The translations under genes were made by a program, and so were the position numbers. This document shows positions 32,783 through 42,093 of a stretch of 64,000 nt of DNA, piece by piece. The notes below the pieces were generated by a model. The model saw only the letters and a list, made by a program, of their open reading frames with translations. It was not told the origin of the DNA and did not search any database. Origin of the DNA: Bacillota bacterium (GTDB taxonomy: Bacteria > Bacillota > Clostridia > Oscillospirales > Ruminococcaceae). How positions within the stretch are numbered: the first letter of the stretch is position 1; the number at the start of each line of letters is the position of its first letter. The stretch spans positions 1 through 64,000 of the forward strand of contig JAKPUQ010000004.1 of assembly GCA_029572815.1 (NCBI GenBank), written 5' to 3'.

Positions 32783-35437
32783 ATGAAAAAACGTGATATG
32801 ACATTATTTACCGCACCGCTCGCAGCAGGAGCAGCTGCGGCTGTACTTTTTATGCTGTTCTACGCTGTTCACGGCTACTATCCTTTCGGTGAGCGCTCAG
32901 TGGCGTGGTGCGACATGGATCAGCAGTACGTCCCTCTGCTAATGGAGCTGAAGACCGCCTTTTCGGGAGGCTCTCTGTTTCTCGGCAGGGGCGGAGGAAT
33001 GATGAACTTCTACGGAGTGTTCCTGTTTTTTCTGTCCTCACCGCTGTCCCTTATCAGTCTTGCCGTGGACAACTCCCGCATGATATGGTTCGTGAATATC
33101 ATGCTTGTAATAAAGGTTGGACTGAGCTCTGCGTCGGCGGAGCTGTATTTCCGCAGAGTGCTGCCGAGGCTCAATGTGCCTATGGGAGTCCTTATGTCGG
33201 TGATGTACAGCCTCAGCGGCTACGTCATGCTCTATTATCAGAACGATATGTGGATAGACATGATGATAGTATTCCCGCTTCTGATGATCTCGCTGTTCAG
33301 GCTTATCCGCAGCGGCAAATGGGGAGCTTATGCCCTTTGTCTGGCGATGTGCGTGGCGATGAACTTCTATATCAGCTTCATGGTCATAGTATTCATTGCC
33401 ATGTTCGGCGGAGCTGCCCTGTATTTGCTCTGTGATTCTGAAAAACGCGGCAGCAGAGCGCTGCGTCTCATAGCGGCGGATCTGTGTGCTGCCCTTATTA
33501 GCGGCGGAGTCTGGCTCCCAGCCTTTGCTCAGTATACAGCCTCGGGAAGGGGGAACTCCCTGAGCGATGCATTTTTCGGCGGCTATTTTGCGGACAGGAA
33601 CTTTGACAAAATAGCGGTGCTGTCGGGAACTTCTCTTGTACTGGCAGGAGCCCTTCTCATTATAGTTTTCAGAAAGAGCATGAAGTCGGGAAAGGCTCTG
33701 TTATTCGGCGCTTCGGGACTTATCTCTCTTGCAGGCGCTTTCGTTGAGCCTGCCAACAAGCTGCTACAGACGGGAAGCTATCAGGCTTATCCGCTGCGCT
33801 ACGGCTTCATAGTTCTGCTGCTGATATTCTCAGCCTGCGGAGCTCTTCTGGAGGAAGCTCCGGAGAAGAAGCACAGGCGCTCTGCCTGCATTATAGTATC
33901 TGTTCTTGCCGCTGTTTACGCAGCTGCGGCGTTTATCGCCCACACACACAGAAGCAGCCTCAGCTCCTACGCCCACAGCCTGTGGGTGCACGGAAAGGAC
34001 GGCTTTATTATCTCCGCTCTCGCACTCCTGGGGGCAGCGGTATGCTTTGTCTGCATATACAGCTTTCTCAGAGGGCGCACTCCGAAATGGCTGACTGTTG
34101 CGGTAATGGCGGCTGTCCTTTTCAGCGACAGCTTCATGAGCTTCGGCATAAACGTGGCTGAGGCAAGCGATGCCACCGGATTTTTCAAGACTACCTGCGA
34201 TGTGCTGGAGCGGGTGCCCGATGAGGGCTTTGTCCGTGTGAAAGAGCTGAAAAGGTACTACTACCCCAACTATGCAGAGGCGATGGGAAAGTATTCCATA
34301 GGACATTATACCTCCCTTACGGACTGCGATGTGCTCTATGCCCTCAAGCGTATGGGCTATTCCTCTCACTGGCTGGATATGGACTCCACAGGGGGCACTA
34401 TGCTCACCGATGAGCTGCTGCTGAACAAGTACGTGATCGGCGAAAAAGGCAGGAACCGCTTTTATGAGCCCTATGACCTGAAGGGCGGCCTTTCCCTGTA
34501 TAGGGATTCCAATGTTCCCGCGGGAGCTGTAATCTCTCAGGTCTCACCAGACGAGCTCTCTGACTTCGGGGACTATGAACGCATGGAAGCTACTGACTTT
34601 ATTGCTGAAAGGCTTTTCGGTGAGAGCGGCACTGTTCAGAAGCTGGCTCCTACCGCTGTAAATGGCGTTATGATAAACGCTGTGGAAGGGGAGACTGTGG
34701 TCTCCGCTTTACCCGATGAGCCCTCAGAGCTCATATATGAGGCTGAGATAGAGGGCTGCCGTGAGCTGTATTTCGACCTTTTCGGCTGCTACTCCACCAG
34801 CGTCGAGGAGGAGTACGTCAACAGCGTGGAGGTATGGGTAAACGGTGAGTTCAGAGTGAGCAGCTATCCCACGAGCACTGTAAACGGCATAATAGACCTG
34901 GGCACCTATGAGGACGAGACTGTCACTGTCAGGGTGAGGGTGCTGAAGGACTTCACTGCCACCAGCTTCGGATTATATACCTTTGATGCTGAGAGGGCAG
35001 CTGCTGCGGTCTCATCGGCTGAAACGGCTTCCATCACCGTTGAGGGCAGCACTGTCACCGCCACAGCCGACACGTCAGGCTATGTATACCTGCCCATATC
35101 TTGGTCAGAGGGCTGGAGCTGTACCGTAAACGGCGAAAATGCCTCCCTTGAAAAGGTGCTTGGAGCCTTCTGCGCAGTGAAAATACCCAAGGGCGGCGGA
35201 ACAGTGCAGCTGCGCTTTTGTCCCAAGGGGCTGAAAGCAGGAGTCCTGCTCACCTGCGTGGGAGTTCTTCTCCTTGCGGTGCTGACAGCAGTTCTTCGCA
35301 GGGAAAGCGGCGGCAGGCTTGAAAAAGCTGCCTCAAAAGCCGTCTTCGGACTCGGTGCGGTCACTGTGCTGATATTCTATGCTGCAGCTCCGCTGGTGTG
35401 GGCTGTTGTCAATATAATCTACCTTATCGGAGGATAA
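32783..35437 (+). CDS. YfhO-family membrane protein (GT-C-like)
   Basis: 884 residues from the ATG at 32783 (AAAGGAGGG before it; the track begins six codons earlier). The N-terminal two thirds have about a dozen membrane helices with family signatures: GYYPFGERSVAWCDMDQQY just after the first helix, then GGGMMNFYGVFLFFLSSP. A large outer beta-rich region (about 480-830) and a last pair of helices follow. In Bacillus YfhO is needed for lipoteichoic acid glycosylation; here addition of sugars to surface polymers is inferred. A second, incomplete paralogue lies at the right window edge. It is followed after one base by an AEC transporter gene. Confidence 0.88.
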   Translation: MKKRDMTLFTAPLAAGAAAAVLFMLFYAVHGYYPFGERSVAWCDMDQQYVPLLMELKTAFSGGSLFLGRGGGMMNFYGVFLFFLSSPLSLISLAVDNSRMIWFVNIMLVIKVGLSSASAELYFRRVLPRLNVPMGVLMSVMYSLSGYVMLYYQNDMWIDMMIVFPLLMISLFRLIRSGKWGAYALCLAMCVAMNFYISFMVIVFIAMFGGAALYLLCDSEKRGSRALRLIAADLCAALISGGVWLPAFAQYTASGRGNSLSDAFFGGYFADRNFDKIAVLSGTSLVLAGALLIIVFRKSMKSGKALLFGASGLISLAGAFVEPANKLLQTGSYQAYPLRYGFIVLLLIFSACGALLEEAPEKKHRRSACIIVSVLAAVYAAAAFIAHTHRSSLSSYAHSLWVHGKDGFIISALALLGAAVCFVCIYSFLRGRTPKWLTVAVMAAVLFSDSFMSFGINVAEASDATGFFKTTCDVLERVPDEGFVRVKELKRYYYPNYAEAMGKYSIGHYTSLTDCDVLYALKRMGYSSHWLDMDSTGGTMLTDELLLNKYVIGEKGRNRFYEPYDLKGGLSLYRDSNVPAGAVISQVSPDELSDFGDYERMEATDFIAERLFGESGTVQKLAPTAVNGVMINAVEGETVVSALPDEPSELIYEAEIEGCRELYFDLFGCYSTSVEEEYVNSVEVWVNGEFRVSSYPTSTVNGIIDLGTYEDETVTVRVRVLKDFTATSFGLYTFDAERAAAAVSSAETASITVEGSTVTATADTSGYVYLPISWSEGWSCTVNGENASLEKVLGAFCAVKIPKGGGTVQLRFCPKGLKAGVLLTCVGVLLLAVLTAVLRRESGGRLEKAASKAVFGLGAVTVLIFYAAAPLVWAVVNIIYLIGG

Positions 35438-35438
35438 A

Positions 35439-36371
35439 ATGGTTTCATCGACTATCTTCAACCAGACGCTGATAATGCTGATACTCATAGCCATAGGCGT
35501 TGTCTGCGCAAAAACAAAGCTTATAAGCGAGGCTTCCAACAAGGACCTGTCCAAGTTCGTGCTCCAGGTGGTGAACCCTGTAGTTATCTTCATGTCCTAT
35601 CAGAAGCCATACCGTACTGAGCTCGCGAGAAATCTGCTTATAACCTTTGTTATCTCAATTGCAGCCATGACCCTTGTGATACTGCTATCTTACCTCTTTG
35701 TAAGGAAGAAGCAGGGCAGAGAATTCGAGATAGAGCGCTTTTCGTCGGTGTACTCCAACTGCGGCTTCATGGGTATCCCCCTTGTGGACGCCATTTACCA
35801 CGATGAGGGAGTTTTCTACCTCACCGCATTCATAACCGTGTTCAACCTTATCGTCTGGACTCACGGCGTTATACTCATTTCCGGTAAAAAGGACTTCCGG
35901 CAGGTCATCAAGGTGTTCTATTCTCCCACAATAATCTCCATAGTTCTTGGACTTGTCACCTTCTTCCTGGGCATAAGGCTGCCATCAACGGCGCTGAGTG
36001 CCCTTGGCTTCATCAAGGAGGTAAACACTCCCATGGCGATGATAGTTTCCGGAGTCACCATTGCTTCCACAAACGTGCCGAAGCTGCTGAAAAATGCCAG
36101 AGTGTACTATGTCTGCCTGCTGAAGCTCATAGTGGTGCCGCTGATACTGGCGGTGCAGCTTTCACTGCTGACTGGCATAGACGAGACCGTGCGCATGACA
36201 GTGCTCATCGCAGCCTCTGCACCGCCTGCTGCAATGTGTACTCTTCTCAGTATCAGATACGGCAGAAATTCAGTATACGCTTCGGAGATTTTTACTGCTG
36301 GCACCGTACTTTCCGTGGTTTCTCTGCCGCTGGTCGTAAAGGCTACGGAATATTTAACAAAGATACTCTGA
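35439..36371 (+). CDS. AEC-family (auxin efflux carrier-like) transporter
   Basis: 310 residues with ten predicted membrane helices in two sets of five. Typical features are VVNPVVIFMSYQKPY early, NCGFMGIPLVDAIYHDEGVFYLTAF (about 105-130) and TPMAMIVSGVTIAS in the second half. AEC proteins export or exchange small organic acids and similar solutes in bacteria; the substrate is unknown. The start is one base after the yfhO stop, so translation is probably coupled. Confidence 0.88.
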   Translation: MVSSTIFNQTLIMLILIAIGVVCAKTKLISEASNKDLSKFVLQVVNPVVIFMSYQKPYRTELARNLLITFVISIAAMTLVILLSYLFVRKKQGREFEIERFSSVYSNCGFMGIPLVDAIYHDEGVFYLTAFITVFNLIVWTHGVILISGKKDFRQVIKVFYSPTIISIVLGLVTFFLGIRLPSTALSALGFIKEVNTPMAMIVSGVTIASTNVPKLLKNARVYYVCLLKLIVVPLILAVQLSLLTGIDETVRMTVLIAASAPPAAMCTLLSIRYGRNSVYASEIFTAGTVLSVVSLPLVVKATEYLTKIL

Positions 36372-36418
36372 GTAATTTGTAAAAAACGCTGATTTTATAA
36401 ATATTTGCCTTAAAAGGT

Positions 36419-36446
36419 TTGAATTTTAATAATATTGTGTTATAAT
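36419..36446 (+). promoter_or_regulatory. Promoter of the ROK regulator gene
   Basis: TTGAAT and TATAAT with 16-nt spacing. The leader to the ATG is about 155 nt, long for this region, without an obvious riboswitch. Confidence 0.5.
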
Positions 36447-36606
36447 ATAAATACGTTAAAAGAGATTGGCTTTTTTATAAAAAGATAAAATTATACAGGC
36501 AGTTATAACAGTCTGGACTGTTTAAAACTCCTGTGGGGATATGCAGATTGTACAGCGTGGGATACGGTCCCGAAAAAGAATCAAGAAGAAATGGAGTTGT
36601 TGAAGT

Positions 36607-37827
36607 ATGGAAAAAAGAGGTATCAGTAAGCTTGATCTTAAAAGGCGTAACAGAATGCAGATACTCAGGGTCATCAGAGAATCAGGCCCTATTTCCAGAG
36701 TCGATGTAGCAAGCGCGCTGGAGATCACAAGAGCAGCAGTTACTATCATCACAAATGAAATGATCGAGGAGGGAGTTCTCGTAGAGATCGGTGAAGCTCC
36801 CGTAAACACAGAGAAGCTTCAGAAGGGAAGAAGAAAGATCCTTATCGATATCAACGTTAACAGCCGTTTTGCACTGGGCGCTACCGTTGACGAGAAGGAG
36901 GTAAGCATCGGCCTTACCAATCTTAATTCCGAGGTGCTTGACAAGGCAAGCATGGTCATCGACGAAAGGACCACAAGCAAGGATATCATAAACTACATAA
37001 TCAAGACCAGCAACGAAATGGTTGAGAACAGTGCTCTTACCAAGGATAAGATACTGGGTCTCGGTGTTGGCGTTGTGCCTTCCATGTGGGGCAAGCTTAA
37101 GATATTCTACAAGGACGGCGTTCTTGATTTTACCAATTTTATCGACAAGCTCTCGGGCGGTCTCAATTTCGAGATCCACTGCGGAAATGCTATCGGTCTC
37201 ATGGCTCTGGCAAGCAACGATTTCAGAACACAGAACGGCTACCAGACCAACCAGGCGTTCATCCATAACGGCAATCAGGTGAACCTGGCTATCATCAATA
37301 AGAACGAGCTGTCTGCGGACTACGTTTCATATACCTCCACCATCGAGAGATATATCGTTTGTCCCAACGGCAAGTCCTATGAGGGCTATCCCAACGGCTC
37401 GGTAAAGGCAGAGCTCTCAAGAACGGCTATGCTCAATGCCTTCTATGAGATCTATTCAAAGGATAAGACCCCTGTGCTCTATGAGCTAACAGAGGGCGAC
37501 AAGACCAGAATCAATACCGACAACGTATTCATGGCGCTCATGAGAGGCGAGGAGTCTGTCAAGAGCATCGTGGACGATATTATCGCAAAATATACTGTTC
37601 TCATCAACAATCTGGCTATCAGCCACTTTGCAAAGAGGATAGTTCTCCATAACTTCAAGCTCAACGAAAAGCAGTTTGACTACTGCAAGCGTGAGATGAT
37701 ACGCCTTGTCAGCGAGGAGATCGCAGACAGAGTTGTCCTCAGCAAGCTGGACGGAAAGAACAATTTCCTTGGCGGCTGCGCACTTATAATCCAGGATAAC
37801 TTCTACGTAAGAGGCGGAATGCAGTAA
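36607..37827 (+). CDS. ROK-family transcriptional regulator (NagC/XylR type)
   Basis: 406 residues. The N-terminal winged helix (about 10-75) contains RRNRMQILRVIRESGPISRVDVASALEITRAAVTIITNEMIEEGVL. The rest is an ROK/actin-fold sugar-sensing domain with GATVDEKEVSIGLTNL and LGLGVGVVPSM. The family's usual ROK zinc-binding cysteine signature and the catalytic kinase loop (DNDANAAALGE-like) are not evident, so the ligand domain is diverged and probably non-catalytic. xylB lies 2.2 kb downstream, but no operator was identified to link them. It is transcribed alone. Confidence 0.8.
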   Translation: MEKRGISKLDLKRRNRMQILRVIRESGPISRVDVASALEITRAAVTIITNEMIEEGVLVEIGEAPVNTEKLQKGRRKILIDINVNSRFALGATVDEKEVSIGLTNLNSEVLDKASMVIDERTTSKDIINYIIKTSNEMVENSALTKDKILGLGVGVVPSMWGKLKIFYKDGVLDFTNFIDKLSGGLNFEIHCGNAIGLMALASNDFRTQNGYQTNQAFIHNGNQVNLAIINKNELSADYVSYTSTIERYIVCPNGKSYEGYPNGSVKAELSRTAMLNAFYEIYSKDKTPVLYELTEGDKTRINTDNVFMALMRGEESVKSIVDDIIAKYTVLINNLAISHFAKRIVLHNFKLNEKQFDYCKREMIRLVSEEIADRVVLSKLDGKNNFLGGCALIIQDNFYVRGGMQ

Positions 37828-37833
37828 AAAACA

Positions 37834-37869
37834 AAAACCTGAGGAAGCATTGCTTCTTCAGGTTTTTTT
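37834..37869. terminator. Bidirectional terminator between the ROK regulator and VanZ
   Basis: AACCTGAGGAAGCA/TGCTTCTTCAGGTT stem followed by T7 on the plus side; the A-rich left flank serves the minus strand. It overlaps the last codons of the VanZ gene. Confidence 0.85.
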
Positions 37870-38382
37870 ATGCCTTGTCTGTGCTTTGCGGCGTTTCGCG
37901 GCGATAAGACCGGCTATACCCATAACCGCAACTGATATGAGCATACCCAGCAGGGCTCCCCCCGTGTCTATCATCATGTCCCTGAATTCGCAGGAGCGTC
38001 CCGCAGAAAAGCTCTGGTGAAATTCGTCCGTAAGGGCGTAAAGAAAGCCGAATGCCACTGCTCCCAGACTTTTCAGAGTGAACAGCCTTCTCCTTCCCAG
38101 AGCCGTTGAGGCACAGAAGCCCAGAACGGTATATATTGAGAAGTGCGCCAGCTTGCGGACAATAAAGGAAGCAAGATCCCAGACCTCCTTCTGCTTTGCA
38201 GGCGGCTCATTATAGTAGTTCCTGTCTATGATGGTCACAGCAGCCCTGGTTATAGTGGAGCTGGTCTGTGATGACTCCTCAGCATTCTGCGAGGAGAATA
38301 TGAATATGGTGACCATGACGGCAAGGGTGAGTATCATAAACACGATCTGATAAGCGTGTATTTTGTGCTTAGCTTTGTTCAT
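37858..38382 (-). CDS. VanZ-family membrane protein
   Basis: 174 residues with four hydrophobic segments. The VanZ signature FIVRKLAHFSIYTVLGF, then LYALTDEFHQSFSAGRSCEFRDMMIDTGGALLG, is complete. Proteins of this family can raise teicoplanin tolerance in vancomycin-resistance clusters, but single copies like this are common in Firmicutes and have no set role. The first helix is followed by an outer loop with SSQNAEESSQTS. Alone in its transcription unit. A basic tail (AAKRRKAQTRHKKT) ends it inside the cell. Confidence 0.88.
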   Translation of the reverse strand: MNKAKHKIHAYQIVFMILTLAVMVTIFIFSSQNAEESSQTSSTITRAAVTIIDRNYYNEPPAKQKEVWDLASFIVRKLAHFSIYTVLGFCASTALGRRRLFTLKSLGAVAFGFLYALTDEFHQSFSAGRSCEFRDMMIDTGGALLGMLISVAVMGIAGLIAAKRRKAQTRHKKT

Positions 38383-38476
38383 CGCTTTTTCCTTTCATTT
38401 ATTGCTCTATATATTATACAATTATTGCGGACTTTTGTAAAGTCTCGTTTTTTAAAGAAAAAATTTCAAAAATACC

Positions 38477-38505
38477 TTGTAAACCTAAAAGAAAAATGAT
38501 ATAAT
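38477..38505 (+). promoter_or_regulatory. Promoter of the 433-aa membrane protein gene
   Basis: TTGTAA and TATAAT with 17-nt spacing, 61 bp upstream of the ATG. Confidence 0.55.
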
Positions 38506-38566
38506 ATACTGTGTGTGACTTTACAGCCGCATAGCTTTTACATAGAAATATATTTCGGAGGCAATA

Positions 38567-39868
38567 ATGAAAAGTTTTTTTGGAAATGTCTGGACAAAAA
38601 GAGTCATTTCGGTACTGAGCATAATCTACACCTTCTTTGTATGCAAGCTTGCGTATTTTTCCATATTCTATGATATTCACGTTCATCAGCGCACATCACT
38701 GTGCCTTGCGGTGACGGGTATATCACTTCTTGCGCTGATGATCATGCTGTATACACGTCACCAGATCATCACAAGGATATGCAGCTTCATAATCCTTCCC
38801 GCTATGCTCCCCGTGGTACTGCTGTATTTCGGAGAGTGGGGGCTCATTATCCCCATAATCATAGTGGGAATAGTAATACTTCTCCTGTCGGGCGCAGGAG
38901 AGGGCGTGAAAACTGCCCTTGCCACCATTATACTCCTTCTGTATATCTTCGGTGCGCTGGGCTACTTCCTGTTTACCTCCTTCTTCGTAGCTGCTACAAA
39001 GGAAGAAGTCATCGAAACAGGCGTATCACCCTCGGGTACATACCGTTACAGAATAGTGAATACCCAGGATACATCAAACGGCAGCACAGCTATCTATGTT
39101 GAGCCCAATACTGCCGATGTGGACTACAAGATGGCTACATTCACCCTCAAGAACATGGAGAGGGTAGTTTATATGCACAGACCTATTCAGGACAATGTGT
39201 CGGTCAGCTGGACGACACAGAACCGTCAGGAGATCACAGATCATTTCAATTCCATCTCGGACAAGATTGAGGTCACTGTTACAGACGCCGAGCTTGAGAA
39301 GCTGGGCTACACCTACGACAATAAGCTTATGCTGGCAGATCTTTCTGCGAGCCGTAAGTTCGCAATAAACAAGACCGCTTCCGACGTTGATCCCGTTCCG
39401 CTGGATACACTTACCGACGATCAGCTTGACTTCTTCGGTATAGGCAAGGACGCTGACGGAAGATACTACATCAAGGAGCCTTCCAAGGAGGTCCTTGAGG
39501 AAATGGACATGACAGCAGGAAGCAAAGTTTATTTCAGCGATATGACTGCGGGAGCACTCAAGCAGTACAATACCGAGCACGTTGATGAGGCTACGGGAAT
39601 TACCTATTTCCATGTAAGAAAGAGCCACACTGTAATGCTCAATACCCTCAGCGACGAGCAGCTGGCAGGTCTGGGAGTTTCAGAAAGCGGTGACGTTATG
39701 ATGGTATCGGCTGAGCCCCATGTTTACCCCGAGGACGAGGAGATACCCGAGGGCGTAAATGATACAGAAGTCATCACGGATAAGGTGATATTCCGCTACT
39801 ATGTAGCTGAGCTTGAGGACTATTACGATGTCAACTCGAGACATTTCTCCGTAGATCTCCTCAACTGA
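38567..39868 (+). CDS. Hypothetical membrane protein with a large C-terminal outer domain
   Basis: 433 residues. Four or five hydrophobic segments fill about residues 10-145. A hydrophilic acidic domain of about 285 residues follows, beginning ATKEEVIETGVSPSGTYRYRIVNTQD; that opening resembles short beta-domains seen in other Firmicute membrane proteins. Two similar stretches, LDTLTDDQLDFFGIG and LNTLSDEQLAGLGVS, suggest an internal duplication in the outer domain. No family was recognised. RBS TCGGAGG. Transcribed alone. Confidence 0.65.
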   Translation: MKSFFGNVWTKRVISVLSIIYTFFVCKLAYFSIFYDIHVHQRTSLCLAVTGISLLALMIMLYTRHQIITRICSFIILPAMLPVVLLYFGEWGLIIPIIIVGIVILLLSGAGEGVKTALATIILLLYIFGALGYFLFTSFFVAATKEEVIETGVSPSGTYRYRIVNTQDTSNGSTAIYVEPNTADVDYKMATFTLKNMERVVYMHRPIQDNVSVSWTTQNRQEITDHFNSISDKIEVTVTDAELEKLGYTYDNKLMLADLSASRKFAINKTASDVDPVPLDTLTDDQLDFFGIGKDADGRYYIKEPSKEVLEEMDMTAGSKVYFSDMTAGALKQYNTEHVDEATGITYFHVRKSHTVMLNTLSDEQLAGLGVSESGDVMMVSAEPHVYPEDEEIPEGVNDTEVITDKVIFRYYVAELEDYYDVNSRHFSVDLLN

Positions 39869-39879
39869 TCCGTAAATGG

Positions 39880-39930
39880 GCGCTGCGGACACAGCAGCTC
39901 CGTAAGTGAGCTGCCCGCAGCGCTTGAATT
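39880..39930 (+). terminator. Possible terminator
   Basis: GCGCTGCGG pairs with CCGCAGCGC and an inner CAGCTC with GAGCTG; the T-rich tail is weak (TTGAATT). Confidence 0.45.
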
Positions 39931-39951
39931 ATAGCTTATCAGGGATATTAT
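39924..39951 (+). promoter_or_regulatory. Possible promoter of xylB
   Basis: TTGAAT and TATTAT with 16-nt spacing, 62 bp upstream of the ATG. It overlaps the end of the preceding hairpin. Confidence 0.35.
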
Positions 39952-40013
39952 GATTTAGAGAATTATAATGCAGGGGAGGCTCCCTGTAAATATTCAAAAG
40001 GAGTTGCTAATCT

Positions 40014-41537
40014 ATGGCATATGTAATTGGTGTGGACTGCGGTACCAGCGGTACAAAAACAGTCCTTTTTGACGAGAAGGGAAGCGTCATCGCTTCAAAG
40101 ACTATCGAATATCCCATGTATCAGCCCAAGAACGGCTATGCGGAGCAGGATCCTGCGGACTGGGCAAACGCAATGATCGAGACCGTAAAGGCTGTTATGG
40201 CTAAGAGCGGAGTTAAGAAGGAAGACGTTAAGGGTATCGGTATTTCGGGACAGATGCACGGTCTCGTTATGCTGGATAAGGATAACAACGTTCTCCGCAA
40301 GTCTATTATCTGGTGCGACCAGAGAACAGCTGCCGAGGTCGAGGAGATGAATCGTATCGTCGGCAGGGAAAAGCTTGTTGACATCACAGCAAATCCCGCT
40401 CTCACAGGCTGGACTGCTGCAAAGATACTCTGGGTAAAGAACAACGAGCCCGAGATCTACTCAAAGGTAGCTCATATCCTTCTTCCCAAGGACTACCTTA
40501 GATTTATCCTCACAGGCGAGTATGCAACTGAGGTATCAGACGCTTCAGGTATGCAGCTTCTTGATGTTCCCAACCGTAAGTGGTCCGATGAGCTCCTCAG
40601 CGCATTCGAGATCGACAAGAACTGGCTGGGCAAGGTATATGAGAGCTGCGAGGTAACAGGAAAGCTCACAAAGAAAATGGCTGAGACTATCGGTCTTTGC
40701 GAGGGCGCTATCGTTGTAGGCGGCGCAGGCGACAATGCGGCAGCTGCTGTCGGCACCGGCGTTGTTGAGGACGGCAAGGCTTTCACGACCATCGGTACAT
40801 CGGGTGTTGTATTCGCTCATACCTCCGATATATCCATCGACAAGAAGGGCAGAGTCCACACCTGCTGTGCTGCTGTCCCTAATGCATGGCACGTTATGGG
40901 CGTTACACAGGGCGCAGGTCTCTCACTGAAGTGGTTCAGAGACAACTTCTGCATGACAGAGAAGGAGACTGCAAAGCTAATGGGCGTTGATGAGTACTAC
41001 CTCATGGACAAGCAGGCTGAGACTGTTCCCGTAGGCGCTAACAGACTTCTCTATCTGCCTTACCTCATGGGCGAGAGAACTCCTCACCTTGATCCCGATG
41101 CAAGAGGAGTATTCTTCGGACTTTCAGCTATCCACACCAGAAAGGATATGCTCCGTGCAGTTCTTGAGGGTGTTACATATTCACTCCGCGACTGCGTAGA
41201 GGTATTCCGCGAGATGAACGTAAACGTAAGCGACATGATGGCTTGCGGCGGCGGCGGTTCCTCACCTCTCTGGAGAAGTATGCTTGCCGACCTTTACAAC
41301 TGCAACGTAAAGACAGTTGCTTCAAAGGAAGGTCCCGCACTGGGTGTTGCTATCCTTGCAAGCGTTGGCGCAGGCATCTACAGCAGCGTTACAGAGGCTT
41401 GCGGAGCTATCATCAAGACCGACAAGGTTCAGGCTCCCGACGAGAAGAACGTTCCCGAGTATGAGAAGTATTATCAGCTCTACAGAGAGATCTATCCTGC
41501 ACTGAAGGCTCAGTTCGCAAAGCTGGCTTCACTCTGA
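40014..41537 (+). CDS. xylB: Xylulokinase
   Basis: 507 residues, normal for the family. It phosphorylates D-xylulose with ATP to xylulose 5-phosphate, taking xylose into the pentose phosphate pathway. FGGY-kinase features: GVDCGTSGTKTVLFDEKG at the N-terminus, GISGQMHGLVMLD (about 77-90) with the QMHG sugar-binding segment specific to XylB, WCDQRT, GGAGDNAAAAVGTG (about 240) and the C-terminal ACGGGGSSPLWRSMLADLYNC. It is followed by a GNAT gene after three bases. No xylA is in the window. Confidence 0.94.
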   Translation: MAYVIGVDCGTSGTKTVLFDEKGSVIASKTIEYPMYQPKNGYAEQDPADWANAMIETVKAVMAKSGVKKEDVKGIGISGQMHGLVMLDKDNNVLRKSIIWCDQRTAAEVEEMNRIVGREKLVDITANPALTGWTAAKILWVKNNEPEIYSKVAHILLPKDYLRFILTGEYATEVSDASGMQLLDVPNRKWSDELLSAFEIDKNWLGKVYESCEVTGKLTKKMAETIGLCEGAIVVGGAGDNAAAAVGTGVVEDGKAFTTIGTSGVVFAHTSDISIDKKGRVHTCCAAVPNAWHVMGVTQGAGLSLKWFRDNFCMTEKETAKLMGVDEYYLMDKQAETVPVGANRLLYLPYLMGERTPHLDPDARGVFFGLSAIHTRKDMLRAVLEGVTYSLRDCVEVFREMNVNVSDMMACGGGGSSPLWRSMLADLYNCNVKTVASKEGPALGVAILASVGAGIYSSVTEACGAIIKTDKVQAPDEKNVPEYEKYYQLYREIYPALKAQFAKLASL

Positions 41538-41540
41538 TAA

Positions 41541-42044
41541 ATGGACACTATCACTACCGAAAGACTTATTATCCGTCAGTTCCGCGAGACTGACGCCGAG
41601 GACGTCTTTGAGCTTCGCTCAGACCCCGGGGTCAACAGGTTCATGCCCTATCCCTGCGACGCTGATATAAGCGAAACGAGGGAGAGGATAGGGGAATGGA
41701 TGGAGAAAAAGTACCGTATGGCTATTGAGCTCAGGGAGAGCGGCAAGGTCATTGGTGATATTAGTCTCAGTCCCCGTGACGGCGACAAGCTTACGGAGCT
41801 GGGCTATAATCTCAATCGCAGCTACTGGGGCAAGGGCTATGCCACAGAGGCGGCAAAGGCTGTAATTCAGCAGGCGGTGTCCGAGGGTATACGCGATTTC
41901 ATAGCTTATTATGCTAAGGAAAACGCCGCTTCGGGACGTGTGCTGGAAAAATGCGGATTTGTGCCCGAGTATTCGGGTCAGTACTCCCGCGACAACGGAA
42001 GAGTGGTCTTTGAGGCAGTAATTGCAGAGCTTCATATCAAATAA
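41541..42044 (+). CDS. GNAT N-acetyltransferase (RimJ/RimL type)
   Basis: 167 residues of the Acetyltransf_3 group. ITTERLIIRQFRETDAEDVFELRSDP is the standard opening, and GYNLNRSYWGKGYATEAAKAVIQQA holds the acetyl-CoA loop (about 90-115). ENAASGRVLEKCGFVPE is the usual late motif. Substrate unknown; these proteins often acetylate protein N-termini or small amines. It is probably co-transcribed with xylB and ends at a hairpin. Confidence 0.88.
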   Translation: MDTITTERLIIRQFRETDAEDVFELRSDPGVNRFMPYPCDADISETRERIGEWMEKKYRMAIELRESGKVIGDISLSPRDGDKLTELGYNLNRSYWGKGYATEAAKAVIQQAVSEGIRDFIAYYAKENAASGRVLEKCGFVPEYSGQYSRDNGRVVFEAVIAELHIK

Positions 42045-42047
42045 ACA

Positions 42048-42073
42048 AAAGGCGGACTTAATGTCCGCCTTTG
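42048..42073 (+). terminator. Hairpin after the GNAT gene
   Basis: AAAGGCGGAC/GTCCGCCTTT with a 5-nt loop directly after the stop. It covers the two upstream starts proposed for the next ORF (42022 and 42061), arguing for the later start at 42094. The T tract is only T3, so termination may be partial. Confidence 0.6.
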
Positions 42074-42093
42074 GAAATTGTGAGGAAAACAAA

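Noticed and set aside
42022-42093. ATG starts at 42022 and 42061 for the PglX-like gene
   Set aside because: Both overlap the GNAT gene or its terminator-like hairpin and lack ribosome sites; the GTG at 42094 has one and gives the family N-terminus.
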